Assembly: GCA_022925895.1 (NCBI GenBank)
Contig: JAKSYS010000507.1
Location: forward strand, 1-46,763
Direction: 5' to 3'
Source: Fragilaria crotonensis
Taxonomy: Eukaryota > Bacillariophyta > Fragilariophyceae > Fragilariales > Fragilariaceae
DNA length: 46,763 nt
Positions within the stretch are counted from its first letter, which is position 1. Every line of letters begins with the position of its first letter. The notes beneath the pieces are model-generated. The model was not told where the DNA came from and searched no databases. It saw only the letters and a program-made list of their open reading frames with translations. Both the position numbers and the translations under genes were made by a program. Positions 29,501 to 40,821 of this stretch are shown here, in pieces.

Positions 29501-30480
29501 AAATAACCTATATCTTGAACTTTCATTGGCAGAACTGTGTTCGAGTACAGCAGCAGCTGTAGTAGTACATAGCCTCCATTGTTTCCTGGTTTTCATGTTG
29601 CTATCTTTTAAACACATTAAAAAATTCATGATGCCTAGCATTCTTCAGCAATAGGCAATTGCAAAAATACTCAATCAGTGCTCCAAATACGGTCCCCAGT
29701 AAATGCAAAAGGGTGTTCCTTGTAAGGTACTATTAATAAGACTTGATTTCTCTTCCAACTGAAGTTTGTGCAGCAGCAATATAACCTTAGTATCCTTCAC
29801 ATCCCAAATCCTTCTAGGTACCATGGCTATGGTACCTTAGAGACCCTGCTGCCATGGTTTCCAGTCTTGGTCTTCTTTCCCATTGTAGTCCATCCAAGGT
29901 CACTTTTAGCCATGCCACTACTAACCTGCCGTGTATTGGACACCATGCTACTGTGGTACAGTCACTGGAACTCCGAATACCGTGTTGCCTTCTGCAGTAG
30001 TCACAGTCTACCGGGGTACAAGTACAAGGTAGTACCAGGTACTTGTACTGCAACAGCCGACAAACCTACAGTACTGCAGCACTACTCGTAGTACTGGAGT
30101 ACTACTTGTACATAACAAGTGCTTGGACTACTGTATGCATATTCATAGTCCAGCACCCAGCACACCCGCTCCGTATGCTCCGTAGGAGGTATGCATAGAT
30201 ATATGCATAAATGCGTGCTGTTGAAGTGTTGAGTGTGGAGTGCGATAGAACCTAATCCTTACTGATCCTATCGTGATTAAATCGATAATCCACTGACTCT
30301 TGAATGGTGTATGAAAAATGTTTTGTCAATTCTAGGTGAAATGTCACCAACTACTAAGCTACGACCGGTATTTAGGTAGTAGAATGCCCTTTTCTTCCAT
30401 GGAAGAAAACGAGCCTGGTACACCTGTACACATAATTCTACGCACAGAACTCTTTCTGATCGGACATCCCTAAAACTACT
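26541..30480. other. Gene-poor segment between two satellite arrays
   Basis: I find no gene in these 3.9 kb. Open frames are short and unrelated to any family I know. Two loosely similar stretches, 27755-27900 and about 28003-28130, share the order 'ctggtcc...accta aaaa', 'gt...ctctctgtt', 'ggatat' and 'gtctctgagtt', so they may be an old tandem duplication. Near 28463-28513 agtggtggtgtttt and aaaataccaccact form an imperfect hairpin. GTAC-type palindromes cluster around 30000-30130. Confidence 0.35.
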
Positions 30481-30495
30481 TATGACATGCTTATC

Positions 30496-30745
30496 AGTCT
30501 TCTTAATTCTTCTTAATATATATAGGGTCTTCTTAATTCTTCTGAATTCTTCTTAATAAATTTCGGGTCTTCTTAATTCTTCTTAAATCTTCTTAATTAA
30601 TTTTGGGTCTTCTTAATTCTTCTTAAATCTTCTTAATTAATTTTGGGTCTTCTTAATTCTTCTTAAATCTTCTTAATTAAATTCCGGTCTTCTTAATTCT
30701 TCTTAATAAATTCTGGGTCTTCTTAATTCTTCTTAATCATCTTTG
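30496..30745. repeat. 30/40-bp satellite array built from 10-bp modules (array 2)
   Basis: The word (c/g)ggtct or cagtct ends at 30500, 30530, 30570, 30610, 30650, 30690 and 30720: spacings 30, 40, 40, 40, 40, 30. Units are three or four decamers (tcttaattct, tcttaaatct, tcttaattaa, ttttgggtct). Core words are shared with array 1 at 26281-26540, in the same orientation. Confidence 0.85.
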
Positions 30746-31396
30746 AAAAACTTAAAGAAACTGAATGTCAAGATTCCTATCGCTGACGCATATTCACGAT
30801 TCATTTATATCATTTCGATAGTTTCCCCGTAAGTAGGATTTGTTCTAAGTAGGAATGTTACTTTAATGAAGAACACGAAGAACGATCAAATAAATTCTGT
30901 CGGATCAACAGGCGGGCATCTAATCAAAACAGTTGACCGAAATTCGTACGAATCAGAATATGTCCATTCCACGGTCCACAGAATCAACACCTATGTGGCT
31001 TACTGTCCTGAGGTCTCTACTACGGTAGCTAGTATAGGGTTTTCGTGTCAAAAGACCTTTGATTTCCGTAAGTCCGTGGTCCGATGGTTTACAATCGCAC
31101 CGTTACTGCTGAACGGAACTGCAAAAAAGCAGTTAAGACGATATTCCGGAACCTCCTGGTTAAAAAGTATGATCTCACAATTTTTTGACTCTCGCACGAG
31201 GTAGGTCTACGTGTTGGCAAAAAGGCAGTGTAATAAGGGGCGTTTACGGCGGATGGACTGGAAATATTAGTAGTCCCGCATCAAGTACTACCGGTATGGT
31301 ACCTGGTACTGGTAGAACGAGGGACGCCCTGGTAGTCAACTACGCATGCCAGTACAAGTACCAGGTACTAGTACATACAACGAGTTCATTTCATTG
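30746..31396. other. Spacer, no gene seen
   Basis: One open frame (30866-31204 plus, 112 codons) has ordinary composition but no recognisable domain; I do not call it. The DNA from 31275 on is rich in gtac/ggtac palindromes. Confidence 0.35.
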
Positions 31397-31984
31397 GATA
31401 TACTCAGGGGTGTCCTATTTAAGGCGGGCGCCTTAATTTTGGGGCCAATCGCCTTTTTGAAGCCTTGAAAAAGCGCCTTAAATAAGGTCCTGTAGATTCT
31501 ACGCTACAAACATACCATCGCGTAGAATTGTACGTGTAAGTTTGTACGGAGCACTCTCGTAGCATAGTACGACAGTACTCCAGTAGATTATAAACAACAT
31601 ACAGTAAAAACATGGATACAGTACCATATTGTACAGTACTCCAGTATATCCGTAGCCAGTAGCCAGATGCTTAATTTGGACTTGGAACTCAACTGTTGCA
31701 GTGAAAAAAGCTGAAACAATTGAAGTTACATCCATGATTGTTCATGGTGAGCTGTGAGGTCTGTTGGCAGTTTCATTTTCTTGATGGACTGAAGTGGGGA
31801 TGAGCGTTGCAGCTGCACTGTACAGTCATAAACCTTAACTCTAAATCCCCAAAACCCTAACCCCTAACCCCCACCGCCTTACACCGCCTTTTTGAAGGTC
31901 CAAAAAAGCGCCTATATTAACTAATTAAGGCGCTGCTAGGCGCGCCGGCCCGGTCGCCTTAAATAGGACACCCCTTGATATACT
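31397..31984. mobile_element. hAT-like MITE with 21-bp TIRs and 8-bp target duplication
   Basis: The direct repeat gatatact flanks it at 31397-31404 and 31977-31984. The element (31405-31976, 572 bp) starts caggggtgtcctatttaagg and ends with the complement; 31406-31426 and 31955-31975 match perfectly over 21 bp. hAT elements make 8-bp duplications and have CAGGG-type ends. The interior repeats gcgcctta-like words and has a telomere-like ccctaacccctaaccc at 31853-31868. No transposase. It ends 84 bp before the sulfotransferase start codon, so it may supply promoter sequence. Confidence 0.8.
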
Positions 31985-32067
31985 GTACTGCGACTTCCGG
32001 CATCTGCGTACGATTTAACGCGTCATTTTACCAAGAGTAGCACATACTACAGTACCTGGAATGCTCT

Positions 32068-33258
32068 ATGTATACTCTACTAGTCGTATACTCTATTATA
32101 CTGATTTGTGCTCTCTCTTCAAGTAATAAAATAGCCTCTGCTGTGATCACAAATCTGAAATCCACCCTGGTGGCGGTTACATTTCTCTTATGCTACTTCA
32201 TTCGTTTGTCAAACACCAACCCGATTGCTTCATCGGTCTACATTCCCCTGCAAGATGACGACTTCGTCTTCCTCGACTCTGACGTCCACTCTTCACCAAT
32301 AGTTATCGAGAGCCACAAGCTCATCTTCTTTCCGGTTCCCAAAGTTGCTGAGTTCATGTGGTTGATGCTTCTTCGACGAATGATGGGATTCGAAAATTGG
32401 AAGACACTCAATGTGGATCCTCGTGATGACAGACTTGTCCGTCTCTCCGATTATTCCATCGAGCAGGCCACTAAAATGATGACTTCTCCCGAGTACACCC
32501 GAGCCACCTTTCTTCGCGACCCAAAGGATCGCTTCCTTTCCATCTACCTTGACCTTGTGTTGAATCGCAATGTCTCAATCGAACAATCATGCTGTCGCAA
32601 GAACAATCATTGTCTCCACAAGTACGCCACCCTACGTGACTTTGCAACAACATTGATTTGGAACTGTCATGATAAGCACTGGATTCCCATGAGTCGTTGG
32701 ATCGATCCAAGGTTCATCCCCACGTTGAACTTTGTGGGACATCTAGAGACGGTTCAAGCCGATGCAAGAGCATTGCTCGAACACGTTGGTGCCTGGGAGG
32801 AATTCGGAGCATCGGGTTGGGGACCGCGTGGCGATGAGGCCATGTTTGAGAGCATGGATCCGTTGGCCGACTTGACTGCTAGTGATTATGCGGGTTCGTG
32901 GTATCTCATGTCCAAGCTCTTCACTCCCAGCATTGAATCGATTCTGGAACTGTACTATCGAGAGGACTACAACACCCATGAGTTTGGCTTGCCACTCATA
33001 AAGATCCCATTCCCAACAGAGATAGCCAGTGCGGACGTTCACATTATCATGTTTGAAAGAGATGGTAGTGCGGAACACGAAAAGAACTCTTCCCTGGCTG
33101 AAATCGAGACATGTGACATTGATTTGAATCGAACCAACAAAAACGCGGAAGACATGGATTTTGGCCTTCCAGTCGGTAGCATGGCTGGGAGGTTATTCGA
33201 TGAAGGGCATGTGCTGGGCTTGTTGGTGCATTTGCATGTCGGATTGGCATGGATGTGA
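32068..33258 (+). CDS. Sulfotransferase family protein (type II membrane, Golgi-type)
   Basis: 396 residues, single exon. It would move sulfate from PAPS to an acceptor, probably a glycan in the Golgi; the acceptor is unknown. N-terminus: a hydrophobic stretch (LLVVYSIILICAL) and another at residues 33-45 (TLVAVTFLLCYFI), so a signal anchor. PAPS 5'-phosphosulfate loop: KLIFFPVPKVAEFMWLMLLRRM (Lys in the VPKV position; residues about 87-108). PAPS 3'-phosphate motif: ATFLRDPKDRFLSIYLD (Arg, Asp, Arg and Ser as expected). A Cys-rich middle (CCRKNNHCLH) and FVGHLETVQADARALLEHVG (kinase-like helix of the family) follow. The last 30 residues (GRLFDEGHVLGLLVHLHVG) seem less constrained. A decayed paralogue lies at 38366-39263. 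The hAT-like MITE ends just upstream. Confidence 0.75.
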   Translation: MYTLLVVYSIILICALSSSNKIASAVITNLKSTLVAVTFLLCYFIRLSNTNPIASSVYIPLQDDDFVFLDSDVHSSPIVIESHKLIFFPVPKVAEFMWLMLLRRMMGFENWKTLNVDPRDDRLVRLSDYSIEQATKMMTSPEYTRATFLRDPKDRFLSIYLDLVLNRNVSIEQSCCRKNNHCLHKYATLRDFATTLIWNCHDKHWIPMSRWIDPRFIPTLNFVGHLETVQADARALLEHVGAWEEFGASGWGPRGDEAMFESMDPLADLTASDYAGSWYLMSKLFTPSIESILELYYREDYNTHEFGLPLIKIPFPTEIASADVHIIMFERDGSAEHEKNSSLAEIETCDIDLNRTNKNAEDMDFGLPVGSMAGRLFDEGHVLGLLVHLHVGLAWM

Positions 33259-33900
33259 AGTTTCCACACTTTAATTTGCTGATCTTCGAATGATCGAATG
33301 CAGCTGATGTAAAATTAATCGGATTGATTGTTAGTTTCCCAGCCACCATAGCGAACTTGTGCCTGCTCGGTTCTACTCGCGTCGTTGGCTGTGCGGAACA
33401 ATGTCAGTATGTGATCACGAGCACAGGAATTGGATTGGTACGATCATGTACCCATGTACTCTACATGGGATCTCTCGTCGGCACTTGCAACATTGTGATT
33501 GGTTGGAAAGATGCGCTTAAGTGATGCATGAGTTCGCTCTACCGGTTGTAGCCCTTCCCTCGTGTCCTGGTTCGACGATTGTGGTTCAGCGTAAAATTGT
33601 GGCAAGCGAGGTTTTGGAAAAGCTGCTCTTAAAATGGCAGGTGCCTGTTTGGTGCAACTTCTGGACAGACAAGTGGATCGCTTTTCTGGTCCATGGCGAT
33701 TGTCGGGAGATGCATGACAAATGACAACCGCATTGGTTGCGTACACATCGACAAGCTCTGTCGTCGACATGTCTATGTGCATGTTTATCAAGTTGCGTGG
33801 CAGTGACTGATGGTGGCATCATATCAGTTCATATAGTCACAGGAGATGAAAGTGTTTCCTCATCATCTGCATCTTCACATCTGTATCTTCATCATCGTGG
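33259..33900. repeat. Downstream duplicated block, copy A
   Basis: The sulfotransferase 3' flank matches 39264-39910 (copy B) and in part 42365-42720 (copy C). Shared words: gcgtaaaattgtggca, ctggacagac/gag, atcgcttt(t/g)ctggtccatgg and the ctcatcatctg tail. It encodes nothing convincing; on the minus strand A and C give loosely alike peptides (STTELVDVY and STSDLVDSY, HGPEKRS and HGPAKRS), which may only reflect DNA identity. Confidence 0.65.
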
Positions 33901-34044
33901 TCGTCAACAACATCATTCATGCTCACTCTGTGCACACTTCCGAATTTGCTGTTACGTTAAAGCGGATTCTGATCGGGCGCAAGGCGCAACGGCGCAACCT
34001 GTTCTTCTGGACGTCTGGTGTGACGGCCAGATGTTGGGTACGAC

Positions 34045-34072
34045 GTATAGCGTATAGCGTATAGCGTATAGC
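34045..34072. repeat. Microsatellite (gtatagc) x4
   Basis: Four perfect 7-bp units gtatagc in a row. The flanks 33901-34413 otherwise show no gene. Confidence 0.9.
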
Positions 34073-34413
34073 ACACAAAACCGGACCAGTTGCTTTGGGG
34101 AACCTTTATGTCGAATAGGACGGCCAACCGAGCAATGAGTAGGAATCTCTGTTTTCGCTAACCGTGAACATATTAATACCTACCGCATAACTTTCTGCAC
34201 GTACAAAAACAACTCAACAACAATGTATGACTGCCTAAGTGCCTAGGACTTCTTCACAGGACATCCTGACAATAAAAACCACACACGAAGTCCTCCGCAT
34301 TATCATTCTTAGAGAAATACCAAGGATTGGTACCGAGTGCACTCAGGTACACCTATAAAATTCTTTCTAAATCCCCACTCGCCACTTGCCACGAGATAGT
34401 TAGCTTCTAGAGG

Positions 34414-36671
34414 TATAACTTGAGGATTTCCCATGTCGGAGTAAGATAAGGAATGTGTAGGGATGGATATTCGAGCAAAGGGGTTCCAACGCCTGATTCC
34501 AGTTGGGAATATTGTAGATTGATTCGTCTATGTTCCAACCCTTCGATCGACATCAGATGCATTTATTATGCAACCGATGCACTTAGCAAGATACTCTGTC
34601 AGTCAACAACGCGACATCAACCTGGTCCGACTTTATCTACAAGCGACGACACTCGCAGACTTAACTAATCCCGAGAATCCATCCTCCATCTCTCTCTCTG
34701 CTCTTGATGGCAAGCGACAGGACCACTGGGTTAATAATCCCCTTTGGCCTCGACAAGAAACTCCCAGTTCTTCTCAACGTCGGTTATGGAAGCGCTTCCT
34801 TCGCTCCTCGTATCTTCGATACGTACCTTACTGGAAGTCTCCTCCGCTCCCTCGACCGTTGCCATCCGAACCGGTCGGAGTATCACGCCCGCCTCCTCTC
34901 GAGTCAATCCATGATTACGTTCGAACTTTGCCGACAACCCAACGGCGACTGTTGGCCGATCTTCACCAACAACAAGCATCTGATGTTCACGTCTGGCGTG
35001 CTTTTAGATCAAAAGCCAGGCTGTACATTGCCTCTGATGGTGGGCTGCATGGGAATAAAGGGACGCACGGTTGGGTCTTATCATCAAAGACGCAGGTTTT
35101 GTTTCATTGTCCTGGACCAGTAGACGGATTTGTCTCTACGGAGTCTTCTACCAGGAGCGAATTAGCTGGTTGTGCATCCTCCTTGTTATTAGTGGTCGCC
35201 ATTTCCAAGATGTGGGGGCTCCAACATCGGAGTTCTTTTTGTTGGATCACAGACAGCAAGTTGGCCATATCCCGTGTAAAAAATATGCGTTACGAGATCG
35301 TCACACTAGTAAGATGCCTGATGATGCAGATCTTCTCTCCCTAATATCAGAATCTATTCGGGAACTTTGACGACCATTCCGGCTGGCGTGGGTGAAAGGG
35401 CATCAAGATTCTCTGAAGTTGTATGCAACTTTGCCATTTAAGGCCCGATTAAATATCGACGCGGATTTTCTGGCAACCAGGTATCGACTTCGTGGACGAC
35501 TCAAATCATCATCCCGAGTGGATCATCAACCAGGTCAAGGTGTTTCAATCCTTATAAACGGCAAGCGATTGACTAGCAAGTATGACTCCTGCATTCGATA
35601 TCATATTAACGGATATCATCTACGACGATATATGCAGGACAAACACTTGTGGTCAGATCAAACTTGGGATGAGGTTGATTTCTGTCTCTTTGGTCAGCAC
35701 TTCCGCCGCCTCCGACCTCATCACCAGGTTACACACATGAAACGAGTACACGGACAGTTGCCTATTGGGAAACGCAGATATGATCAGGCGCGGCTTCAGG
35801 ATCCAAGCTTGAAATTGTGTCCATGCTGTAAAACAACCGACGAGACCTCTGATCATCTACTCCAATGTGATGCAAACCCGGCATTTCTCTCTAGTTTACG
35901 GCAACTCCGACGAGATCTGATTACTGGCGATACACATCCGATTCGTTACTTGCTGGCGGACGGGATTGAGCATTGGATCAAATCATCTAGGAAGTTCTCG
36001 CCTGTTCTGTCTCAATATCCATCTCACCTACGAGGAAAAATGGAGGAGGCCTTGGAATCCCAACACCGAATCGGATGGAATGAGGCCACATCGGGTTTGT
36101 TGAGCTGTCATTGGTCATCCTTATCATGCTGTGCTATGCATGATTCCGGAAAAATAGAAGTGAACGCTGGAGCACAAAGGATGCGAACATGCATCTCAGC
36201 TATCCACGATCACGTCACGAGGATTTGGACCGCTCGGAACGAAGTCCTTCATTCTGCAGACGATGACGACCAACAAATAAATATCCGGTCCACAGAAATT
36301 GCGGAAATCAAGGCACTGTACCGACAACCTCACTTACTTCGAGTATGTGATCGTCACTATTGTGAAAGGCCCATGGATAGTATCATTAACGGATCTTCTT
36401 CCATTCGTCGCCGTTGGTTACGAAGCGTTCGGAAATCGATCAAGGAGAATGAACAGGATGGCGGACGACAAGCTCTTATTACAACTTATTTTGCACCAAA
36501 AATGGGGTAACGATGTGGCTACATGCAGACGGAGAAATCTACATATTTAGATGTAACTCTCGCGGGTAACACCGCCGGGGTGGGGTACGCATTCTGGGCC
36601 TAAGAACGGTCTGGACGAGGCGATAACCCGATAATTAGTTTACGTTTTGTTTTATAACTTGAGGATTTCCC
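34414..36671 (+). mobile_element. LINE insertion with 19-bp target-site duplication
   Basis: tataacttgaggatttccc occurs at 34414-34432 and again at 36653-36671, perfectly. The insert 34433-36652 carries a retroelement reading frame whose RT part is missing, so it is 5'-truncated, and it ends in T-rich DNA (tacgttttgttt) directly before the second repeat. This is a textbook target-primed insertion. A second, shorter member of the same family sits at 3550-4286. Confidence 0.8.
34568..36510 (+). pseudogene. LINE polyprotein remnant: RNase H, zinc knuckle and C-terminal domain
   Basis: 34568-35344 encodes a linker (LWKRFLRSSYLRYVPYWK) and the first part of an RNase H (ARLYIASDGG, STRSELAG, FCWITDSKLAI: the Asp, Glu and Asp of the active site). 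The frame then moves near 35300 (SKMPDDADLLSLISESIREL), meets a TGA at 35368-35370, and continues in the same frame with RPFRLAWVKGHQDSLKL to DADFLATRY, the RNase H C-terminus. Next come a zinc-knuckle-like CPCCKTTDETSDHLLQC (zf-RVT type) and the C-terminal block QHRIGW, WTARNEVLH, LYRQP. One frameshift plus one stop make it inactive. The RT domain is missing. Confidence 0.7.
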
Positions 36672-38365
36672 CCATAAGCCCAACAGGGCTAATTGCCAGT
36701 GGAGATTTCCAATGCTTGGCTATCGCTTTGTGATTCTATTGGGGAGTGACAAAGGAGATGCTGTAACAAATCTCCACAAATGATACGAGTCTGTGTTTGC
36801 AACTGAGGGCAAGGCAAGGGCATCATCCTGTTGGAGTAGATTTTCCCCATCCCTGACTGCTGATAAATCTGAATAACTATGGTCGTTGTTCCTGGAAATC
36901 AAGATACGAATCAACCACATCATATTCAATTCAGTTTGGTGGGAAATAATGTTGAGTGAATTCCCCATCCATCCTAAAAGTTGCATAGCAATACAGCATG
37001 CCAAGTTCTCGAAACTCAACTATTGAAACTGCCACTATTCTTGTGTGTTGTGAGCGTGAAACAAGTTTGCAAAATCACTTCCTCTAAAACTTACAAGCCT
37101 ATGAGATACTACTATGTATGGAAGTGTCTCCAAATCAGACGAACCTGAATTTGAGTTGTCTTGATCCATCACAGCCAATCTTGGATACTCCATTTATAAG
37201 ATAAACTACGACTTCAAAGATCAGCTATCAAATCAATCTGATGAAGATCCTTTTGTTCTCATCCAAACATCTTCCATGATGTTCAAAGTTATCCACCAAT
37301 GGAGTGGTGACCTCCATGAATGCCACCAATTCTCATCAAGAAAATACTGTTGCAATACTTGGAAGGGATTTGTGTATAGTATAGTTTGACAAAATCTTGA
37401 GTTGAGGTACTATCATTTTGGGTGAGGCTGTGGGTTCAAGTCCTGCAGAAAAGTCAAAAACCAATGAATTCATGAACCTACAGTATGGTGCTATCCACTA
37501 TAGGGTAGTATCATACTGTGTTGGTTGAGTCCTCCTAATCATGAGCACAGTGGCAGTTTGTTAAGAAATACTAGATCTGGAATTTTTTTGTTGCCATGCT
37601 AAAAGGTAAACTAGTGTATCACTGCAACCATTGACATGATCCGTGTTCTACTGCTATCATTAAGCCATGTCATTGTCTTTTTTTAATCCTGAACAACATC
37701 ATAACCGAAGTGACGAGGAGTACTAGTTGCTTGTCGCCAAATGAACAACCAAATTCAATTGATGAACTTGCTCGTCTGCTTCAAACTCCAGACACGACAA
37801 GGTAAGGTGGCCGTGTCATTTCAAAAATGAGACACCACATCACCTTGACATCAGCCAGGCATGTTTGATGCTCCATCAATGTTCATACAAAGAAGCAACT
37901 TCTTTATCAGCAGGTTGTTGCTTCATGATCATTCAAGCGTGTGAATTGGAGGGTCAATGAGAAGTAGATTGCAAAATTGAGTTTCCACACAAGAGCCAAT
38001 GAGAACATCAACAATGGGTTGCTCAAATGCATTGTTCCCACCATTGTCAGCAAATGAAAAAGCTCACACGTGATCTGTCAGCAGCCAGTAGACTCAATCG
38101 TGTATTAAAACTCATTGCTCATAAATGCCAGACATATGTTATAACCTTTCCTTTGCTGACAACCTTGCCAAAAGTACATTCAACATTCCCGGTGACTTCT
38201 ATTGTCTTTGAGACAATCTGAAATCTGAACCCATTTAGAGTCTTAGGGTCTAGGTTCTAGGGTCACAGTGTGTGGGAAGTCATTCGCTGCAACCTGGAAT
38301 ACGCTCTAACGCATCAATTCTTGCTGGATATCGACAATGTCAGATCTTTATTCGTATATAGTCAT
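36672..38365. other. Intergenic, no gene seen
   Basis: 1.7 kb without a convincing frame. A T-arm-like string (gggttcaagtcctgc, 37431-37445) is present but no tRNA cloverleaf could be built around it. The sulfotransferase paralogue begins to align at about 38366. Confidence 0.4.
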
Positions 38366-39263
38366 AGAGATCATCCAAAACCTGAAATCCACCTTCGCGG
38401 CCGTCGCAATGCTCTAATGCTACTCGATTTGTTTCTCAAACATCAACTCGATTGCTTCATCGGTCTACATTCCCCTTCAAGATGACGTCTTCACCTTTCG
38501 TGACATTGACGTCCAATCTTCACCGATAGTAATCGATAGTCAGAAGCTCACCTTCTGATGCTTCTTCGACGTATGATGGGATTCGAAAATTGGAAGACAC
38601 TCAATGTGGATCCTCATCATTACGGACTTGTCCGTCTCATCAATTATTCCATCGAGCAGGCCACAAAAACGATGAACTCTCCCGCATACACCCGAACCAC
38701 CTTTCTTCGCGACCCAAAGGATCGCATCCTTGCCACCTACCTTGATCTTGTGCTCGATCCAAGGTTCATCCCCACGTTGAATTTTGTGGGACATCTAGAG
38801 ACGGCGAAAGTAGCTGCTTGAGCATTGCTCGAACGCGTTGGTGCCTGGGAGGAATTTGGAGCATCGGGTTGGGGACCGCATGGCGATGAGGCCATGTTTG
38901 AGGGCGTGGATGCATCAACCGACTTGACCGCTATTGATTATGCATGCGCGTTCGTGGCATCTCTTGTCCAAGCTCTTCACTCCCAGCATTGAATCGATTT
39001 TGGAACTGTTATATGGAGATGACTATAACGTCCATAAGCTTGGCTTGCCTCACATAAGGATCCAATTCCCAGTTGAGATCGCCAGTACAGACATTCACGT
39101 TATCATGTTTGAGACGGATGGTATTGTTCAGCACCAAGTGAACTCTTCGCTGGCTGAAATCGAAACTTGTGACGTTGATTTGAATCGCACCAACAAGACC
39201 ACGGAAGACATCAAGTATGGCCTACCCAATAGTAGGTGGCTTGGCTGGGAGGTAGTTCGATGA
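38366..39263 (+). pseudogene. Decayed sulfotransferase paralogue
   Basis: It aligns with 32143-33215 along its length. Breaks: a 34-bp deletion at 38555/38556, equal to 32329-32362 of the intact gene, removes exactly the PAPS loop FFPVPKVAEFMW and shifts the frame. A net 141-bp in-frame deletion near 38752 removes the Cys-rich middle. A stop follows at KVAA (38819-38821), and there are further frame changes near 38940. Remaining pieces include MMGFENWKTLNVDP, TFLRDPKDRILATYLD and SKLFTPSIESILELL. No functional enzyme is possible. Confidence 0.8.
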
Positions 39264-39910
39264 AGGGCACGTGTTGGGATTGCTGGTGCACTTGTTGCAT
39301 GTCGGATTGGCGTTGATGGGAAGTTGCCACACTTCAATACGCCGACATTCGAATGCCGCTGATGTAAATCATGTGTTTCTTCTTGTATAGCGTGCCCCCA
39401 ACGATTAACCCGTAGGGCACTGATGGTACGGTTGCTGAGCAGCCACTATTGCGACATCGTGCCTGCTCAGTTCTGCATGTGTCTTTGGAGATGAGGAGGG
39501 AAGCAGGCGGAACCGTGTGAGCGAGCATGAGAATTGGATTGGTAAGATCATGTACCACGGGACCTCGTGTCGTCACTTACCATGATGAGATTGGTTTCAA
39601 GGATGCACTTTAGCTTCAGCATCAGATTCGCTCGTGCACATCCCCCAACACCCTGGTTCGAAGATGTAGTTTACGCATAAACCGCGGCAAGTGAATCGCA
39701 AGGGCCTTTTTGACGCATTTGGACAGAGAGCTCATCGCTTTGCTGGTCCATGGCATCGATGCGATGCGACGTTGCACCAACGCCCGTTCATTTTCATTTG
39801 GTGATGAGAGGAAAACGTGAGATCAACTGGTGGCATCATATCAATTTAAACAGTCCAAGAAGATGATCCTTTCTTCTCATCATCTGTATCCTCGATGTCG
39901 TCATCGCCTA
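39264..39910. repeat. Downstream duplicated block, copy B
   Basis: This continues the sulfotransferase duplication past the coding end: ccacactt...gctgatgtaaa, gcctgctc, gaattggattggta and atcgctttgctggtccatgg follow in the same order as in copy A. It is more diverged than the coding part. Confidence 0.65.
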
Positions 39911-40525
39911 CATCATTGGTGAGTTGATGCTTATCATAGCAATGCACGATCTTTCGGAATGGGAGCGCCTTTACGTGTATACAGTACAGTATATGGTACC
40001 AGGTACGCATATCTTTTTTTTGCACCCAGCTATAAAGCAGGTACTACCTGGCTACCTGGTGCTTGTACCGTCTACGGTATTTCTATCCACAGAGTCACAA
40101 GGAGGATACGTATTCGTATACTAACCACGCTACTACTAGTAGTACATACAGTAGTACTTAGTGAGTCATTTACAAAAGGAACAATGACCCTCTCATTGGG
40201 GGACATAACCTGGCTCCCAAATGACGTTTTGAAGGACAAAAGATGCCAGCATTTTCAGAGTATGCCGGAAACACTATCCCCTCTACGGTAGAACACAATG
40301 CAAGCAAAAGTACTCGAGTACTCGAGTACTCCAGTACCCGAGACTCGGGTACTCTCGAATACTCGGGTCCCGAGTATTCGATAGGCGCACGGATACCTCG
40401 AAAATGCGTTTCAAGATATGTTGAACACTAAACACTCGGGGTGATAGTGAGTTACAACTGCCCTTGAGGACAATTGTTTGGGGTCAACATGATGTGTTCG
40501 GAAACGTCCTCTTCCTCGTATTTAG
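39911..40525. other. Spacer with GTAC palindrome cluster
   Basis: No gene seen. 40310-40385 holds a dense run of overlapping palindromes (actcgagtactcgagtact, acccgagactcgggt, tcgggtcccga). The segment lies about 0.5 kb upstream of the 7TM receptor gene. Confidence 0.5.
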
Positions 40526-40735
40526 TAGTATGACTCAAGGTCTAACAAGCTTAGTGCCCTCTTCGTTCGTTCACGGAAAAGTGATGCCGTTTAGGAGTCC
40601 ACCCAAGGAGGGCTTTGAACGACGTATTTCGCTTTCGCGTATGTATTTTGACTCAAGGTCAAACAAAGCAAACCCTTGTCGTTCATGTAAAATTGATCCC
40701 GTGAAGAGTCCACCAAGGAGTGCACTGCACATGGA
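40526..40735 (+). repeat. Diverged 118-bp direct repeat upstream of the 7TM receptor gene
   Basis: gactcaaggtc at 40532 and 40650 opens two stretches that share, in order, aacaa, gttc(g/a)t, gtgatgccg/ttgatcccg and agagtccacc(c)aaggag. They lie 90-290 bp before the start codon at 40822. They may be a duplicated promoter element. Confidence 0.5.
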
Positions 40736-40821
40736 AGATAGACAAAATAATCTTTTTAATTTTTGTCACCCGCATCAGTCCATAAAACGCTGTACTGTGG
40801 CAAATTAAGAATAAGCTCACG

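Noticed and set aside
30866..31204. 112-codon plus-strand frame between satellite array 2 and the MITE
   Set aside because: No family, no homologous copy in the window and no promoter seen; chance frame is more likely.
37360..37450. Possible tRNA gene around gggttcaagtcctgc
   Set aside because: The T-arm-like string is present, but acceptor and anticodon stems do not pair.
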